Assembly (NCBI GenBank): GCA_023151185.1 | Contig: JAKLJL010000010.1 | Location: forward strand, 1-64,000 | DNA: 64,000 bases | Direction of reading: 5' to 3' | Source of the DNA: Bacteroidota bacterium | Lineage (GTDB): Bacteria; Bacteroidota; JABWAT01 | In this document: positions 25,533 through 36,800 of the stretch, in pieces | Position numbering within the stretch: position 1 is the first letter of the stretch | How the letters are laid out: each line of letters opens with the position of its first letter | Notes under the pieces: model-generated | Told to the model about the DNA's origin: nothing | Seen by the model: the letters and a program-made list of their open reading frames with translations, nothing else | Databases searched by the model: none | Position numbers and translations under genes: made by a program

Positions 25533-28250
25533 TCAGTCTTTCGGACCGGCCGGTCGTCCCCACCGAATCAATTTCTGCTGAAGTTCACCAAGCTGAAATG
25601 GTTTTGATATAAAGTCGTTCATTCCGGCAGCCAGGCAGGCCTCCTGATCCTGACTCTGAGCATGTGCAGTCAGGGCAATGATGACCGGTTGAAAGGCAGC
25701 AGTACGCCTGATCTCCCGGGTCGCTTCAATTCCATCCATTTCCGGCATCTGCACGTCCATCAGGATCAGGTTGAATTTTTGCCGGCATGCCATCCTGACT
25801 GCCTCTGCGCCTGTTCCGGCAAACTCCGGCGAATACCCAAGTTTTTCCAGTGTTTTCCGGATAACCTTCCGGTTGACCGGGTTGTCTTCTGCGACCAGAA
25901 TTTGAAGCGGAAGGATCCGGCTGAGATCCGCATTGATTTCCGGATTTGGTTCTGAAGGTGCCAGATTCTCATCCGGGTTTTCAGGAACAGAAAGCCGGAG
26001 AGAAAACCTGAACCGTGATCCTGATCCCGGATTGCTTTCAACTGAAATGGTGCCATCCATCATTCTGACCAGGTCGGCTACAATTTTTAATCCAAGTCCG
26101 GTTCCCTGAAACCGGCGGGTTGAAAAGTCATCAACCTGGGAAAAAGGTTTGAAAAGGCGGTCTAACCGGTCATCCGGAATCCCGATGCCGGTATCCGAAA
26201 CCAATCCGGTTAAAATTAACCGGTTTCCTTCCTCCTGTTCTGCCTCCATCCGGACTTCCACTGACCCTGATTCAGTAAACTTCACCGCATTTCCGACCAG
26301 ATTAAACAGGATCTGCCGGATTCTTGCCGGATCCCCGATCATCTGCGCCGGGACAGAGTCCGGAATTGCCGAATGCAATTGCAGATTTTTCCCCTGGGTG
26401 CTGACCAAACTGAAGACTTCTGAAACAATCTGACGGATCTGAAACCGGCTGATCTGCAGATCCATTTTCCCGGCTTCGATCCGGGAATAATCCAGAATGT
26501 CATTAATAATGGTCATCAGATTTTGGCCCGAGGTCAGAATAATGCGGGTATTTTCTTTCTGATCCTCAGTCAGCTTAGAGGCGAGAAGCAGCCCTGCCAT
26601 CCCCATTATACCGTTCAGCGGAGTTCTGATTTCGTGACTGACCATGGCCAGGAAACTGGATTTTGCCTTGCTCGCAGCCTCTGCTTCTTCCTTGGCTTTG
26701 AGAAGGGCCGCCTCGGTTTGCTTTCTGCCCGTGATATCCTGTGAGATGACCAGAATCCGGGAAGATCCATCCTGAAGATCAATCCGGACTTCAGTCAGTT
26801 CCAAATGAGCAATGCTGCCATCCCGGTTAACCGACGTGGTTTCGTTTCTGAGCAATTCCCCCCGCCGCAGCCGGTCCAGATTTTGACGGACCTGGTCCTG
26901 CTGATCAGGGCCGACAAACCGGGTCACCGAAGTCCCGATCAATTCTTCTCTGGAAAAGCCGGTCAGTGCGCAAACGTTTTTATTTACATCCAGGATGACC
27001 CCTTCAGTAGATTCAATCATGATCCCGACCGGGCTCAGATCAAACAGGGTTTTAAAGTGATCCTGACTGATTTTAAGACTTGCAAGAGCTGATTTTAATT
27101 CCTCCTGCTGGTTCAGAATGACCAGATTCTGCTGTTCAAGTTCGGTTGCCGACCGTTTCTGGTTTCTGAACAGGATTATCAGATAAACTCCCGTCAGGAT
27201 CAGAAAGGAGACAACAATGATCCAGGTCAGATTCTGAAGTTCGGCCTGACGGCGGAGTTGTTCATTTTCATGCTCTTTCCGGTTCAGATCCAGTTGGATT
27301 TCCATATTCCGGATCTGGTTGATAAAATTGGTCTGGTTGATTTTATCATCAATCGTGTGGGCAGAGTCCAGGTACTTGATATAATCTGTGTGGTTTTCCT
27401 GAATTTTCCGGATCCTGGCGAGTGCATGGAAAATATACCGGGACCGTTCCAGGGCACCGGTTTTCCGGGCCACAACCAGGGCTGAGTCCAGAATCTTCTC
27501 GGCTGAAGAGAGATTTCCCAAATTGATTTCGGCGAGGGCAAGATCGGTAAGGATGTCAGAAAGTTCATCCGGAGAAACCTGATCACCGGCAAGTTCAAGT
27601 TGCTTTTTTACTGCATTCCGCTGATCCGAAAACCGTCCGAGGGCTTCATAGACATAGGACAACCGTCCGAGATTCCGGATCTGGTGACCCGTCAGATTCA
27701 GGGAATCTGCCATCCGGCTGGCTTTCAGAAATAATCTGAGGGCCTCTTCAGGATTATTTTTGACATAGGCAACCTGTCCAAGATTACTGGTACATTCGGC
27801 TAGCCCGGCGTTATCACCTGATGACTGGAAATACTTTGAGGCTAACCGGAGCAGGGAATCGCTTTTCTCTGCATTGATGTGCAGATAAAACCTGCCCAGG
27901 GCCCTGAAGGCTTCGGCTTTATCTGTTTCAGTTCCGAAAACTTCTGCATAAGACAGGGCTTTCTGAAGGTGATACAGCTCCTGAATCTGATTGGAAATAA
28001 TCTTATAGGCCCCGGCCAGTTTCCGGTGAATGGTCATTTTTGATTTTTTATCCAGCCGGTTGGTTTCATCCATCAGGGCTGATGTCCCCGTGCTGATTGC
28101 TGCACCGGCATCTGATTTTTGCAGAAGGGAATCGAGGCGGTTCAGAACCGTATTACCGGTTGTCTGGGCAGGAACTTTACCGGCAGAAAGGGTCAGAGTA
28201 AGAAAAATGGCAATCCCGTACCGGTGTAATAGAGAAAGGGTCCGTTTCAT
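25533..28250 (-). CDS. hybrid sensor histidine kinase with TPR, PAS and receiver domains
   Basis: The product has 905 residues: signal peptide (about 1-29), periplasmic TPR-like helices (about 40-330), and one membrane segment (about 338-360, TWIIVVSFLILTGVYLIILF). A PAS domain follows (about 395-510, HFKTLFDLSPVGIMIES ... VISQDITGR). The kinase core has H-box MVSHEIRTPLNGIMGM (His near 539), N-box ILFNLVGNAVKFT, DTGIGIPD and GTGLGLKIV. The C-terminal receiver has VAEDNPVNR, the phospho-acceptor in LMDVQMPEMDG (near 831) and FISKPF. No DNA-binding regulator lies next to it, so its output partner is not visible. It is transcribed convergently to the secretion operon. Confidence 0.9.
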   Translation of the reverse strand: MKRTLSLLHRYGIAIFLTLTLSAGKVPAQTTGNTVLNRLDSLLQKSDAGAAISTGTSALMDETNRLDKKSKMTIHRKLAGAYKIISNQIQELYHLQKALSYAEVFGTETDKAEAFRALGRFYLHINAEKSDSLLRLASKYFQSSGDNAGLAECTSNLGQVAYVKNNPEEALRLFLKASRMADSLNLTGHQIRNLGRLSYVYEALGRFSDQRNAVKKQLELAGDQVSPDELSDILTDLALAEINLGNLSSAEKILDSALVVARKTGALERSRYIFHALARIRKIQENHTDYIKYLDSAHTIDDKINQTNFINQIRNMEIQLDLNRKEHENEQLRRQAELQNLTWIIVVSFLILTGVYLIILFRNQKRSATELEQQNLVILNQQEELKSALASLKISQDHFKTLFDLSPVGIMIESTEGVILDVNKNVCALTGFSREELIGTSVTRFVGPDQQDQVRQNLDRLRRGELLRNETTSVNRDGSIAHLELTEVRIDLQDGSSRILVISQDITGRKQTEAALLKAKEEAEAASKAKSSFLAMVSHEIRTPLNGIMGMAGLLLASKLTEDQKENTRIILTSGQNLMTIINDILDYSRIEAGKMDLQISRFQIRQIVSEVFSLVSTQGKNLQLHSAIPDSVPAQMIGDPARIRQILFNLVGNAVKFTESGSVEVRMEAEQEEGNRLILTGLVSDTGIGIPDDRLDRLFKPFSQVDDFSTRRFQGTGLGLKIVADLVRMMDGTISVESNPGSGSRFRFSLRLSVPENPDENLAPSEPNPEINADLSRILPLQILVAEDNPVNRKVIRKTLEKLGYSPEFAGTGAEAVRMACRQKFNLILMDVQMPEMDGIEATREIRRTAAFQPVIIALTAHAQSQDQEACLAAGMNDFISKPFQLGELQQKLIRWGRPAGPKD

Positions 28251-28447
28251 TCCTGCAAATTACAACATTTTGGGCAGTTTTCCGGAAAGGACATTTTTAA
28301 ATCGGATTAACGTCTCTGTGAACAGGACGGAACCGGGTCGCTGTAAGTGGTTATAAATCCGTTAGTTCAGGCTCCCGGTCATGTCCTTTTACACTTGAAT
28401 GACAAAACCACCGGGTGATTCTGCCATTTTTGTACCGGTTGATTTTT

Positions 28448-29674
28448 ATGGCAAAAAACTATTTCGGACATATCGGACTTTCCTTCCGGTCGGCATCGGT
28501 TTCTGTGCTGAATGACATGGTCATTCCGGCAGCAGAGAAAGTTGACCGGCTGCACCGGCTTCGGTCTGCAATGGGCTGGGATGAACTGATGATGGTTTCG
28601 ACCTGCAACCGGATCGAATTTTACTTTTCGGCTGACTCCGGGACGGGACTGGATCCAGATCTTTTTCTTTCGGTCTGGAACCCGAATGCTCCCGTTCATC
28701 TGGCAGATCAGCTTGAGTTAACGCGCGACCGGCAAACCGTACTCCATCTCATGCGCGTTGCCGCCTCGGTAGAATCAATGGTAATCGGGGAAACCCAGAT
28801 TCTGAAACAGATCAAAGATTCCCATCAGGAGGCAACCAATCTGGGACTTGCCGGCAGAAATCTTCATTTTCTGATCCGGGCTGTCATTCAGTCGAGTAAA
28901 CGGGTTTATTCCGGAACGCAGATTGCAACCAATCCGGTTTCGGTTGCCTCGATGACCTACCGCAAGATTTTAAATTTCCCTTCAGCCACCCGCCGTCTTG
29001 CCTTTATCGGAGCCGGCGATGTGATCCAGTCAATGGTCCCCTATTTTTCAAAACAAGGAAATTTCTCCTTTCATTTCATCAACCGCACTGAAAAAAGAGC
29101 CCGGATTCTGGCAGAAAGCTACCAGGGAACCTGGGAATCACTCGAATCCTTTCAGGCTGCCCCGTGCGATTTCGATTGTCTGATTTCGTGTACATCCGCT
29201 GATCAGTATGTTCTTCCGGCCACCCTGCTCGAAAAAATTTCTGCCTCGGGCGGATCTCATCCCAGACTTCTGATTGATCTTGCAAACCCCAGAGATATTG
29301 ATCCTGCTGCTGCCGGATTCGACGGCATCACCCTGGTTAATCTGGAGGATATTGAAGGACTTGCCGAAGAAAACAACCGGATCAGGCAGACAGAAATTGC
29401 CAAGGTTGACGCCATCCTTCAGGAGGAAGTTCAGGAATTCGCCAACATGCTTGAAGAGCGGGAAATTGATCTTCTGTTCAGTGAGCTTCCTGATGAAATT
29501 GAGCAGATTAAACTGAAGGCGACCGAAAAAATATTAAGAACCCGGCTGAAGCACCTCAGTGAGGCAGATCAGGACGTTATCCGTGAATTTGCTGATTACC
29601 TTTCCGGAAAATTTATTCAGGTTCCGCTGATCAATGCCAAAAAAATTCTGCTTGACCAGAAGGGAACTGCCTGA
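28448..29674 (+). CDS. hemA: glutamyl-tRNA reductase
   Basis: It reduces glutamyl-tRNA to glutamate-1-semialdehyde, the first committed step of C5 haem synthesis. The start ATG 28448 gives 408 residues; an upstream GTG at 28415 only adds a non-conserved extension. Visible motifs are VSTCNRIEFYF with the nucleophilic Cys near residue 53, VESMVIGETQILKQIKDS, an NADPH-binding domain (RRLAFIGAGDVIQSM, about 180-195), and the C-terminal dimerisation helix (about 300-400). The next gene, hemCD, starts at its stop codon, so the two are cotranscribed. Confidence 0.93.
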   Translation: MAKNYFGHIGLSFRSASVSVLNDMVIPAAEKVDRLHRLRSAMGWDELMMVSTCNRIEFYFSADSGTGLDPDLFLSVWNPNAPVHLADQLELTRDRQTVLHLMRVAASVESMVIGETQILKQIKDSHQEATNLGLAGRNLHFLIRAVIQSSKRVYSGTQIATNPVSVASMTYRKILNFPSATRRLAFIGAGDVIQSMVPYFSKQGNFSFHFINRTEKRARILAESYQGTWESLESFQAAPCDFDCLISCTSADQYVLPATLLEKISASGGSHPRLLIDLANPRDIDPAAAGFDGITLVNLEDIEGLAEENNRIRQTEIAKVDAILQEEVQEFANMLEEREIDLLFSELPDEIEQIKLKATEKILRTRLKHLSEADQDVIREFADYLSGKFIQVPLINAKKILLDQKGTA

Positions 29675-31269
29675 TGCTGCGCATCGGAACCCGTGGGTCA
29701 GAACTGGCTCTCTGGCAGGCTCGAAGGGTTAAACAGCTTCTTCTTGATCTGCTCTGCGTTCACTCCGAGATTGTCGTCATTAAAACCCAGGGAGATGTTA
29801 TCCAGAACATTCCCCTTTCCCAGCTTGAAGGGAAGGGGTTTTTTACAAAAGAAATTGAGGATGCTCTTCTCGGAGGCTCCATTGATCTGGCCATTCACTC
29901 CCTGAAAGACCTTCCGACCCAGCTTCCGCCCGGATTAAAACTTGGAGCAATCCCAGAACGCGCAGACAGCCGGGACAGACTGCTGATCCGTCCTGAAAGT
30001 TACGATCCGGCACAACCTTTATTCATCCGGCCGGGAAGTGTAATCGGTTCGTCGAGCAACCGCCGGATTGATCAGATCCTGCAACTTCAGCCCGGAGTAA
30101 AAACGGCCCTTCTCAGAGGAAATGTTCCAACCCGTGTTCAGAAACTGAGAAACGGGGAGTATGATGCCATTCTTCTGGCTGCCGCCGGGCTAAACCGGCT
30201 CGGGATAAATCTGGCCGGACTGAAATGGGTTGATCTTGATCCACAGATGGTTGTACCGGCGCCGGCCCAGGGTGCATTGGGAATCGAAATCCGGGATCAG
30301 GATCCGGAAACTGAGGCACTTGTTTCCCGTCTTCATGACCATCAGGTGGCAGCCCTCATTCAGGAGGAACGACTTTTTCTCCGGATGACGGAAGGCGGCT
30401 GTCATGCGTCTGTCGGGGCATTTTCCCGTCTGGATCATTCCAGATTTCAGCTTACCACTTACTGGCACAACGGAACGGACGGCATTTCATTGACGGTTTC
30501 GTCACCGGAATCTGAAGGACTTGCCGGAAAATCATTTCTTCTTCATCAGAAAATGCAGAAGAAACTCCCTGGGACCGTCTGGATTGTCCGGGAAAAGGAA
30601 AAATCGGCCCGGCTGGAATCCTGGCTGCTTCAGGCCGGGAAAAAAGTACATTGTCTGCCGGTTAACCGGACGGAAACCCGGAACACAGACGAAATAAAAA
30701 GCCAGGTTGCTTCTGCCCTGAAAACCTCTGACTGGATGCTGCTGACAAGTCCGTCGGCGGTAAACGCCCTGAGGGATCTTGGTATTCAGGTTGAACCCCG
30801 GGTCAGAGTGGCGGTGATTGGACCTGAAACTGCCAAAGCTGCTGAAACGGCGGGGATTCATCCCGATTACCTTTCACCAGTTGGAAATTCAAGCGGCCTT
30901 GCAGACGCCTGGACCTCATTTGCCGGGGAAGCGGGTACAGTTTTTTATCCTTCCGCAGAGCTTTCATCCGACCAGTTTAGCTCCCGGGTCCGGAAGGCGG
31001 GTTGGGTGGTTCACCAGGTTCCGGTATACCGGACGGTTCCGGTTCCTGTACCGGAGTCAACCCGTTTTGAGCCGGACTATGTCATCGTCTACTCAGCCAG
31101 TGCCGTTGCTGAGGCAACCGGCTACATCCGTAAAAAAAACCTGACCTGCCGGTGGATTTCAATCGGCCCGGTTACGACAGAGGCACTTCGGAAGGCAGGA
31201 ATTGAGCCCGCCTATGAGGCGGCCTACCCTGAGCCAGCCGAATTGCTGGCAGGTGTCCTTACTTACTGA
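29674..31269 (+). CDS. hemC: porphobilinogen deaminase / uroporphyrinogen-III synthase fusion
   Basis: A single 531-residue protein appears to carry two consecutive haem steps. Residues 1-~290 are hydroxymethylbilane synthase: LRIGTRGSELALWQARRVK, IHSLKDLPTQLP, GSSSNRRIDQIL, RGNVPTRVQKL and GGCHASVGAFS, whose Cys243 carries the dipyrromethane cofactor. From about residue 300 to the end the sequence has the HemD layout (VWIVREKEKSARLESWL, LLTSPSAVNAL, VIVYSASAVAEAT, ISIGPVTTEALRKAGIEP). The third deaminase domain is short at the junction. Fusion would channel the unstable hydroxymethylbilane. It shares its first base with the last base of hemA and converges with the dehydrogenase gene. Confidence 0.9.
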   Translation: MLRIGTRGSELALWQARRVKQLLLDLLCVHSEIVVIKTQGDVIQNIPLSQLEGKGFFTKEIEDALLGGSIDLAIHSLKDLPTQLPPGLKLGAIPERADSRDRLLIRPESYDPAQPLFIRPGSVIGSSSNRRIDQILQLQPGVKTALLRGNVPTRVQKLRNGEYDAILLAAAGLNRLGINLAGLKWVDLDPQMVVPAPAQGALGIEIRDQDPETEALVSRLHDHQVAALIQEERLFLRMTEGGCHASVGAFSRLDHSRFQLTTYWHNGTDGISLTVSSPESEGLAGKSFLLHQKMQKKLPGTVWIVREKEKSARLESWLLQAGKKVHCLPVNRTETRNTDEIKSQVASALKTSDWMLLTSPSAVNALRDLGIQVEPRVRVAVIGPETAKAAETAGIHPDYLSPVGNSSGLADAWTSFAGEAGTVFYPSAELSSDQFSSRVRKAGWVVHQVPVYRTVPVPVPESTRFEPDYVIVYSASAVAEATGYIRKKNLTCRWISIGPVTTEALRKAGIEPAYEAAYPEPAELLAGVLTY

Positions 31270-32270
31270 TTTTTCAGAACCATCCTGTACCGGGCTTTAT
31301 TTTCCCTGACCTTCGAAACGGCAGAATTGACCTCTGCCATCGGAAGGACTTCGGTTTTAGCCTTGACGCCGTGACCGGCTGCAAACTCCAGCATTTCCCT
31401 TATCATTTTCGTTCCCCCGATATTACTTCCGCAGATGGATTTCTGTTTACTGAGCAGCACACCTGTCGGGATGGAAATTGAGCCTCCTGTTGCACCGACA
31501 AAACAAAGTTTCCCGTTGGGTCTGAGCATTGATACGAAAGGGTTCCAGTCAAGTGAAGCCGAAACGGTAGATAAAATAAAATCGAAAGAGTTGGCTTTTG
31601 CCCTCAGTGCAGCGGGATCTGAGGTTGCGATGAACTGATGGGCACCCAGTTCCAGGGCTTCCCGTTCCTTATCCGGGGAACCCGAAATGGCTGTTGTTTC
31701 AAACCCCATTTTACGGGAAAACTGAATGGCCAGATGGCCAAGTCCGCCAATCCCCAGAACTCCGACTTTCATTCCGGTCTGAACCTGATACAGCCGGAAT
31801 GGGGAAAAAACCGTAATACCTGCACACATCAGCGGTGCTGCCTGTTCAGATTCAAGCTGCCCGGGAAGTTTAAAGGCAAACCGTTCCGATAAAATCAGCC
31901 GGTCAGCAAACCCGCCGGGTCTCCCGACACAGGTGGGACGTGCTTTGGCGCACAACTGATCCTGCCCCGAAGCGCACCATTCACAGGTGCCGCAGGATGC
32001 CGACTGCCAGCCCACACCAACCCGGTCACCAGCCTTCAGTGCGGTAACTCCCGGCCCGGTTTCCCTGACCGTGCCAACCACTTCATGTCCCGGAACCAGC
32101 GGATACCTGGACATTTTCCAGTCATCGTCGATCAGGTGAATATCACTGTGGCAGATTCCGCAGTGCGAGACTTCGATTTCTACTTCCCCCTCTGTGAGGA
32201 CTGGTTTGGGAAAGGAATAGGGGGTGAGGGTTGATTTTGGTTCGGTTGCAGCAAAAGCATGAATCGTCAT
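31263..32270 (-). CDS. zinc-dependent NAD(P) alcohol dehydrogenase (YahK/CAD-type)
   Basis: The 335-residue product is a medium-chain dehydrogenase. Catalytic zinc ligands are seen in SHCGICHSD and GHEVVGTV, and the structural zinc lobe in CGTCEWCASGQDQLC (four Cys, about 89-103). The Rossmann motif is VGVLGIGGLGHLAIQF (about 168-183), with SGSPDKE after the second strand, suggesting NADP preference. The pattern fits cinnamyl-alcohol/aldehyde reductases of the YahK group with broad aldehyde substrates. It overlaps the 3' end of hemCD by 7 bp on the opposite strand. Confidence 0.88.
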   Translation of the reverse strand: MTIHAFAATEPKSTLTPYSFPKPVLTEGEVEIEVSHCGICHSDIHLIDDDWKMSRYPLVPGHEVVGTVRETGPGVTALKAGDRVGVGWQSASCGTCEWCASGQDQLCAKARPTCVGRPGGFADRLILSERFAFKLPGQLESEQAAPLMCAGITVFSPFRLYQVQTGMKVGVLGIGGLGHLAIQFSRKMGFETTAISGSPDKEREALELGAHQFIATSDPAALRAKANSFDFILSTVSASLDWNPFVSMLRPNGKLCFVGATGGSISIPTGVLLSKQKSICGSNIGGTKMIREMLEFAAGHGVKAKTEVLPMAEVNSAVSKVRENKARYRMVLKNQ

Positions 32271-32432
32271 CTGAGTTCCTTAAGAGCTATTTCCGGATCA
32301 AACACAAAAATACCGCATGAGGTTCAGATTACCTGATCAGCAGGTTACCGGTGTCCGAAACAAATTCCGCGCAGTGATCTTTATTAAGTAACGGACAAGT
32401 AAATAAAAGCATAAATAATTAAGGCAAAGGTA

Positions 32433-32831
<399 letters not shown>

Positions 32832-32908
32832 TACCGGGCTGGAGAAGCAGAAAATTATCAAATTCCCCTCCGGTTCCGGAGGCAATTTTCACAAACAAGG
32901 AGATCGAA

Positions 32909-33655
32909 ATGAAAAAGTTCGCAGTGCTTTTATTTGTCCTGGCGGGGTTTGCTTCGTCATCAATTGCCCAAATGGGATTTACTGTCGGGGCAGATGCCTT
33001 TAATTCCTACATCTGGAGAGGTGGCAAGCTGGGAAAAGCTGCCGTTCAGCCGTCTATTGATTATTTATCACCCTATGGTGTCGGCGTAAATGTCTGGACA
33101 TCTTTTCACGGCGAAAACTTCGCCGGTGCCACTACCTCTGAAATTGACTACACCATTTATTATTCCTATGCTTTCGAAAGTTTTACTCTTTCAGCAGGGT
33201 ATATCAATTATGTAGCTTCTTTGGGTGCCCCGATGGCGGATAATACCAAAGCAGGTGCTGATTTTGTTGGAAACGTTTCTGAAGTGAATGTCGGAGTTAA
33301 ATTCCAGAACGTTCTGCTTGCTCCGTCGGTAAAAGTATACAAAAACATTGCCGCCTCCGACAACAACAAACCTTACGAAGAGGCCATGTACATTGAAGCT
33401 GCCGGCGGATATGATTTCGAACTGTCTGGCGATTACAAACTGTCGACTTCCCTGACTGTTGGACTTGGAAATGACACCTACACCAAAGATGGTGACCTTG
33501 GTGTCTGTAATGTTTTCCCAAAAGTCAGCCTTCCGCTTACCTTTTCCGGTGTAAGTGTAACGCCTTCAGTCGGCTACATTTTCAATCCGAGTGCCTTTAC
33601 CGGTGCAGATGATTCATTTGTTGTTGCCGGAGTTGGAGTTTATTACGCCTTCTGA
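32909..33655 (+). CDS. TorF-type putative outer-membrane porin
   Basis: The 248 residues start with a signal peptide (about 1-21, ending SSIAQ), followed by GFTVGADAFNSYIWRGGK, the typical opening of TorF-family (TIGR02001-like) beta-barrels. Alternating amphipathic strands run to the end, and the last residues GVGVYYAF end in the aromatic residue used for barrel insertion. It has an AAGGAG SD. Such proteins are often found beside glnB/amt genes, and the arrangement suggests a role in uptake of a small nitrogenous or other polar solute. Substrate unknown. Confidence 0.8.
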   Translation: MKKFAVLLFVLAGFASSSIAQMGFTVGADAFNSYIWRGGKLGKAAVQPSIDYLSPYGVGVNVWTSFHGENFAGATTSEIDYTIYYSYAFESFTLSAGYINYVASLGAPMADNTKAGADFVGNVSEVNVGVKFQNVLLAPSVKVYKNIAASDNNKPYEEAMYIEAAGGYDFELSGDYKLSTSLTVGLGNDTYTKDGDLGVCNVFPKVSLPLTFSGVSVTPSVGYIFNPSAFTGADDSFVVAGVGVYYAF

Positions 33656-33677
33656 TCTGATCCGGATTTCCCTTTTA

Positions 33678-33706
33678 AAAGGCCGGTCCCCCCGGCCTTT
33701 TTTTAT
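33678..33706 (+). terminator. rho-independent terminator after the porin gene
   Basis: AAAGGCCGG at 33678-33686 and CCGGCCTTT at 33692-33700 form a perfect 9-bp stem with a five-base loop, followed by a run of T. It closes the glnB-porin unit. Confidence 0.9.
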
Positions 33707-33824
33707 TTCCCAAACCTCCAGCCAAAGATTCCTGCCTTACTTTATTAGAAATTAATTAGAGAGTTTTATGATTTTTACTGTGGATGTTTTGTATATTTAC
33801 CTGGCAAAATTATAGGAGAGGTGT

Positions 33825-36800
33825 ATGAAAAAAGTGATCATGCTGGTTCTGAGCGGAGTTTTACCGGTCGTTGTACTGGCACAATCTCTGTCTGAGTCCT
33901 TCAAAACATCAACCGTACCTGCTTCCGTGACTCTTGGAGGTCCGGCTGCACTGACTGGCGGAAGTTCAGATCCGGATGGAGATGGCTGGTTGCGGTTGGT
34001 TTCACCGGGGCAGCAACCTGGTTATATGTATACCAATAATGCCCTTAACTTCGGCGGGGGCGGAACCATCAGTTTTGATTATACCATCTGGGGCGGCAGC
34101 GGAGCTGACGGAATGGCCGTAATTTTTTATGACGGATCTCAAACCTTTCAGGTTGGGGGTGGCGGAGGCTATCTCGGGTATATCGATTCACCTACCAATA
34201 TTTACGCCGGAGTCGCCATTTCTGTTTATTCAACCACTTTTGCGAACGGATCCTCAAATTCCATTGCCATCCGCGGAAGCCAGTCCAACGGCCTCCCTTA
34301 CCGGGGTGCCTATAACAATGGCCAGGTCCTTCATTATAGCCTGGATGGTTCCCGCCCGGGTCAGGACACAGAAAAATACCGCAAACTGATTGTGAATCTT
34401 TCCAATGACCGGAAACTCACCATTTCTGTTCAGTTTGGTGCAGGCAATGAACCGGTAGCCTTTTACACCGATTTTGATATGTCTGCTGACTTCCCATCTG
34501 ATATGACGAACATAAAAGTTGCAATCGTGGGATCTGTCGGCGGTTTGGGTGATATTTTCGAAATCCGGAATCTGCAAATCGGAAAATCCGGTAATGTTAC
34601 TGCACTGGCTGCAACAGAAAGAACAACCCTTTCGGCAAAATTGAATGGAACCATTTTTACGACCACTGATACGACTGATGTCAGGTTCCTGTTCGGATCT
34701 ACTCCTGGTGTCTATTCCGACTCAGTCCTGGTTCTGGATAACCAGCTTCCTGATTCCGTTTTAACCCCAATCAGCCACACCCTGACAGGGCTGTCTGCAG
34801 ATACCTACTACTACTATGCAGTTTCGGCGGTCAATGACAGTGGGTATGTGGTCAGCGGTGAAGTCAATTTTAAAACACTGGCAGAAGAGCCGGCCCTGTC
34901 TTCGAATTCTCTGCTTGCGGACTCCGTCGGGTTCAGCACGGTTATTCTGGACTGGAGTAAAACAGATGAAATGGTGAAACACCTCGTTGTTGTGAAAGAG
35001 GGAAGTCCGGTTGCCTGGACCCCGGATGACGGCGTTTCTTACCTGTATAATTCGTCTTTTGGCAATACTGCGGTGAATGCAGACGGATCTTACATTGTCT
35101 ATAACGGAAGTCTGGATTCCATCGAAGTGACCAATCTGGTTTCAACAACCGATTACTACGTCACCATTTTCGATTACTACGGGTCTAACTCGTCCGAAAA
35201 TTACAATGCAGAATCCGTCCTGACCGGTTCTTTTTCAACTCTGGAAACCCCGTTTTCAGATGCAACCCCCGAAGGATCTGATGGGATTTCATGGGGAGAT
35301 CTGGCCTGGGCTGACTATGATCAGGACGGACGGATGGATTATGCCGTGACCAATTACAATTTCCTCGACGTTTACCGGAATAACGGCGAAGGATTCTCAC
35401 AATTTCGGATTAATGGGTACTACTCCAATCCGAAACTGGCCTGGGGGGATGTCAACAATGACGGCTATCTGGAATTGCTGTTCTCGGGAGACGGTTACAT
35501 TGCCGTTTTCGCAATGGGTGATGGTGAAAGTTGGTATGCTGTAACTGAACTCTACCCGGAACTGGGTGCCATGGATGCCGTTTTTGTAGACTACGATCTG
35601 GATGGAGACCAGGATATTTTTGTGACCGGTGAAGTTGGCGGCGGACCAAGGAAACCCGTTGCTTCAGGGACCTTATCCAATGCTGTCTTCTACAGAAATG
35701 ACAGCGGTGTGTTCTCTGAGCTGACCTCTAACTTACCGCTTCTTTCGGATCCATCCATCAATTTCGGTGATCTGAATCAGGATGGCTACCCGGATCTGCT
35801 TCTGACCGGCAGTTCAAACGACTGGTTCGGAGGCCGGTTTACCCAGGTGTATTACGGCAACGGAACGACCCAGTTCGAAAATGCAGGACTCGAAATACCT
35901 CAGGCTTACCGGGGTGAGGCCGCCATTGCAGACTTTAATCAGGATGGATTTGCTGATTTTATCTATACCGGTGCTACCGGCGAAGGTGGCCGGGTAATCG
36001 GGTACTATCAGGGCAGTGAAATGGGTGGATTCACAGAAGTGACTCACTCCCTGACACCTGTCGCCCGTGCGTCAGTTTCTGCCGGAGATATTGATAACGA
36101 TGGTGATGTGGATCTGGTTTTCAGCGGTGCACCGGGAAGTTCAGGATCCGCAATCAGCTACGTTGCAGTTAATGACGGAGCCGGAAATTTCACCGAAACC
36201 GATATGATGCTTCCTCAGCTTTCATCCTCAACCGTTGCGTTGGGTGATTTTAATGATGACCTGAATCTGGATCTGCTTATTGGCGGGGACTCAGGTGAAT
36301 CTTCTTCCCTGTACCTCCTCAGATCAAATTCAAACGAGGAAAATACAGCACCTTCAGCACCGGAATCCGGGTTTACCTCTACCGTTACCGGAAATACAGT
36401 TGAACTGACATGGAATGCAGGCTCTGATGCTGAAACCAGTGCCGGCGGACTCACTTACAACGTCCGGATCGGAACTGCCTCAGGAGAATCCGGAATTGTT
36501 CGCCCTTCATCCGATAAAAAGCTGGTTGGGGAAGAAGTTTACGTGGACTATTCAACCATGCCGGGTGCCGGAAATGCCGGTCCAAATACCTTTTTCATAA
36601 CAAGGCGGCTTTCACCCGGAACCTATTACTGGTCTGTCCAGACTGTGGACCCGACGTATCAGGTTTCTGAATTCTCGACCGGGCAATCATTCGAAATTAC
36701 CGCTCCGCTTGCCCCTCTTGGACCGACCGGACTGGACTTCGTCATCGAAGCAGACACCTTGGTTCTGAACTGGAATCCGCTGGAAGTTTCCGGGCTGACC

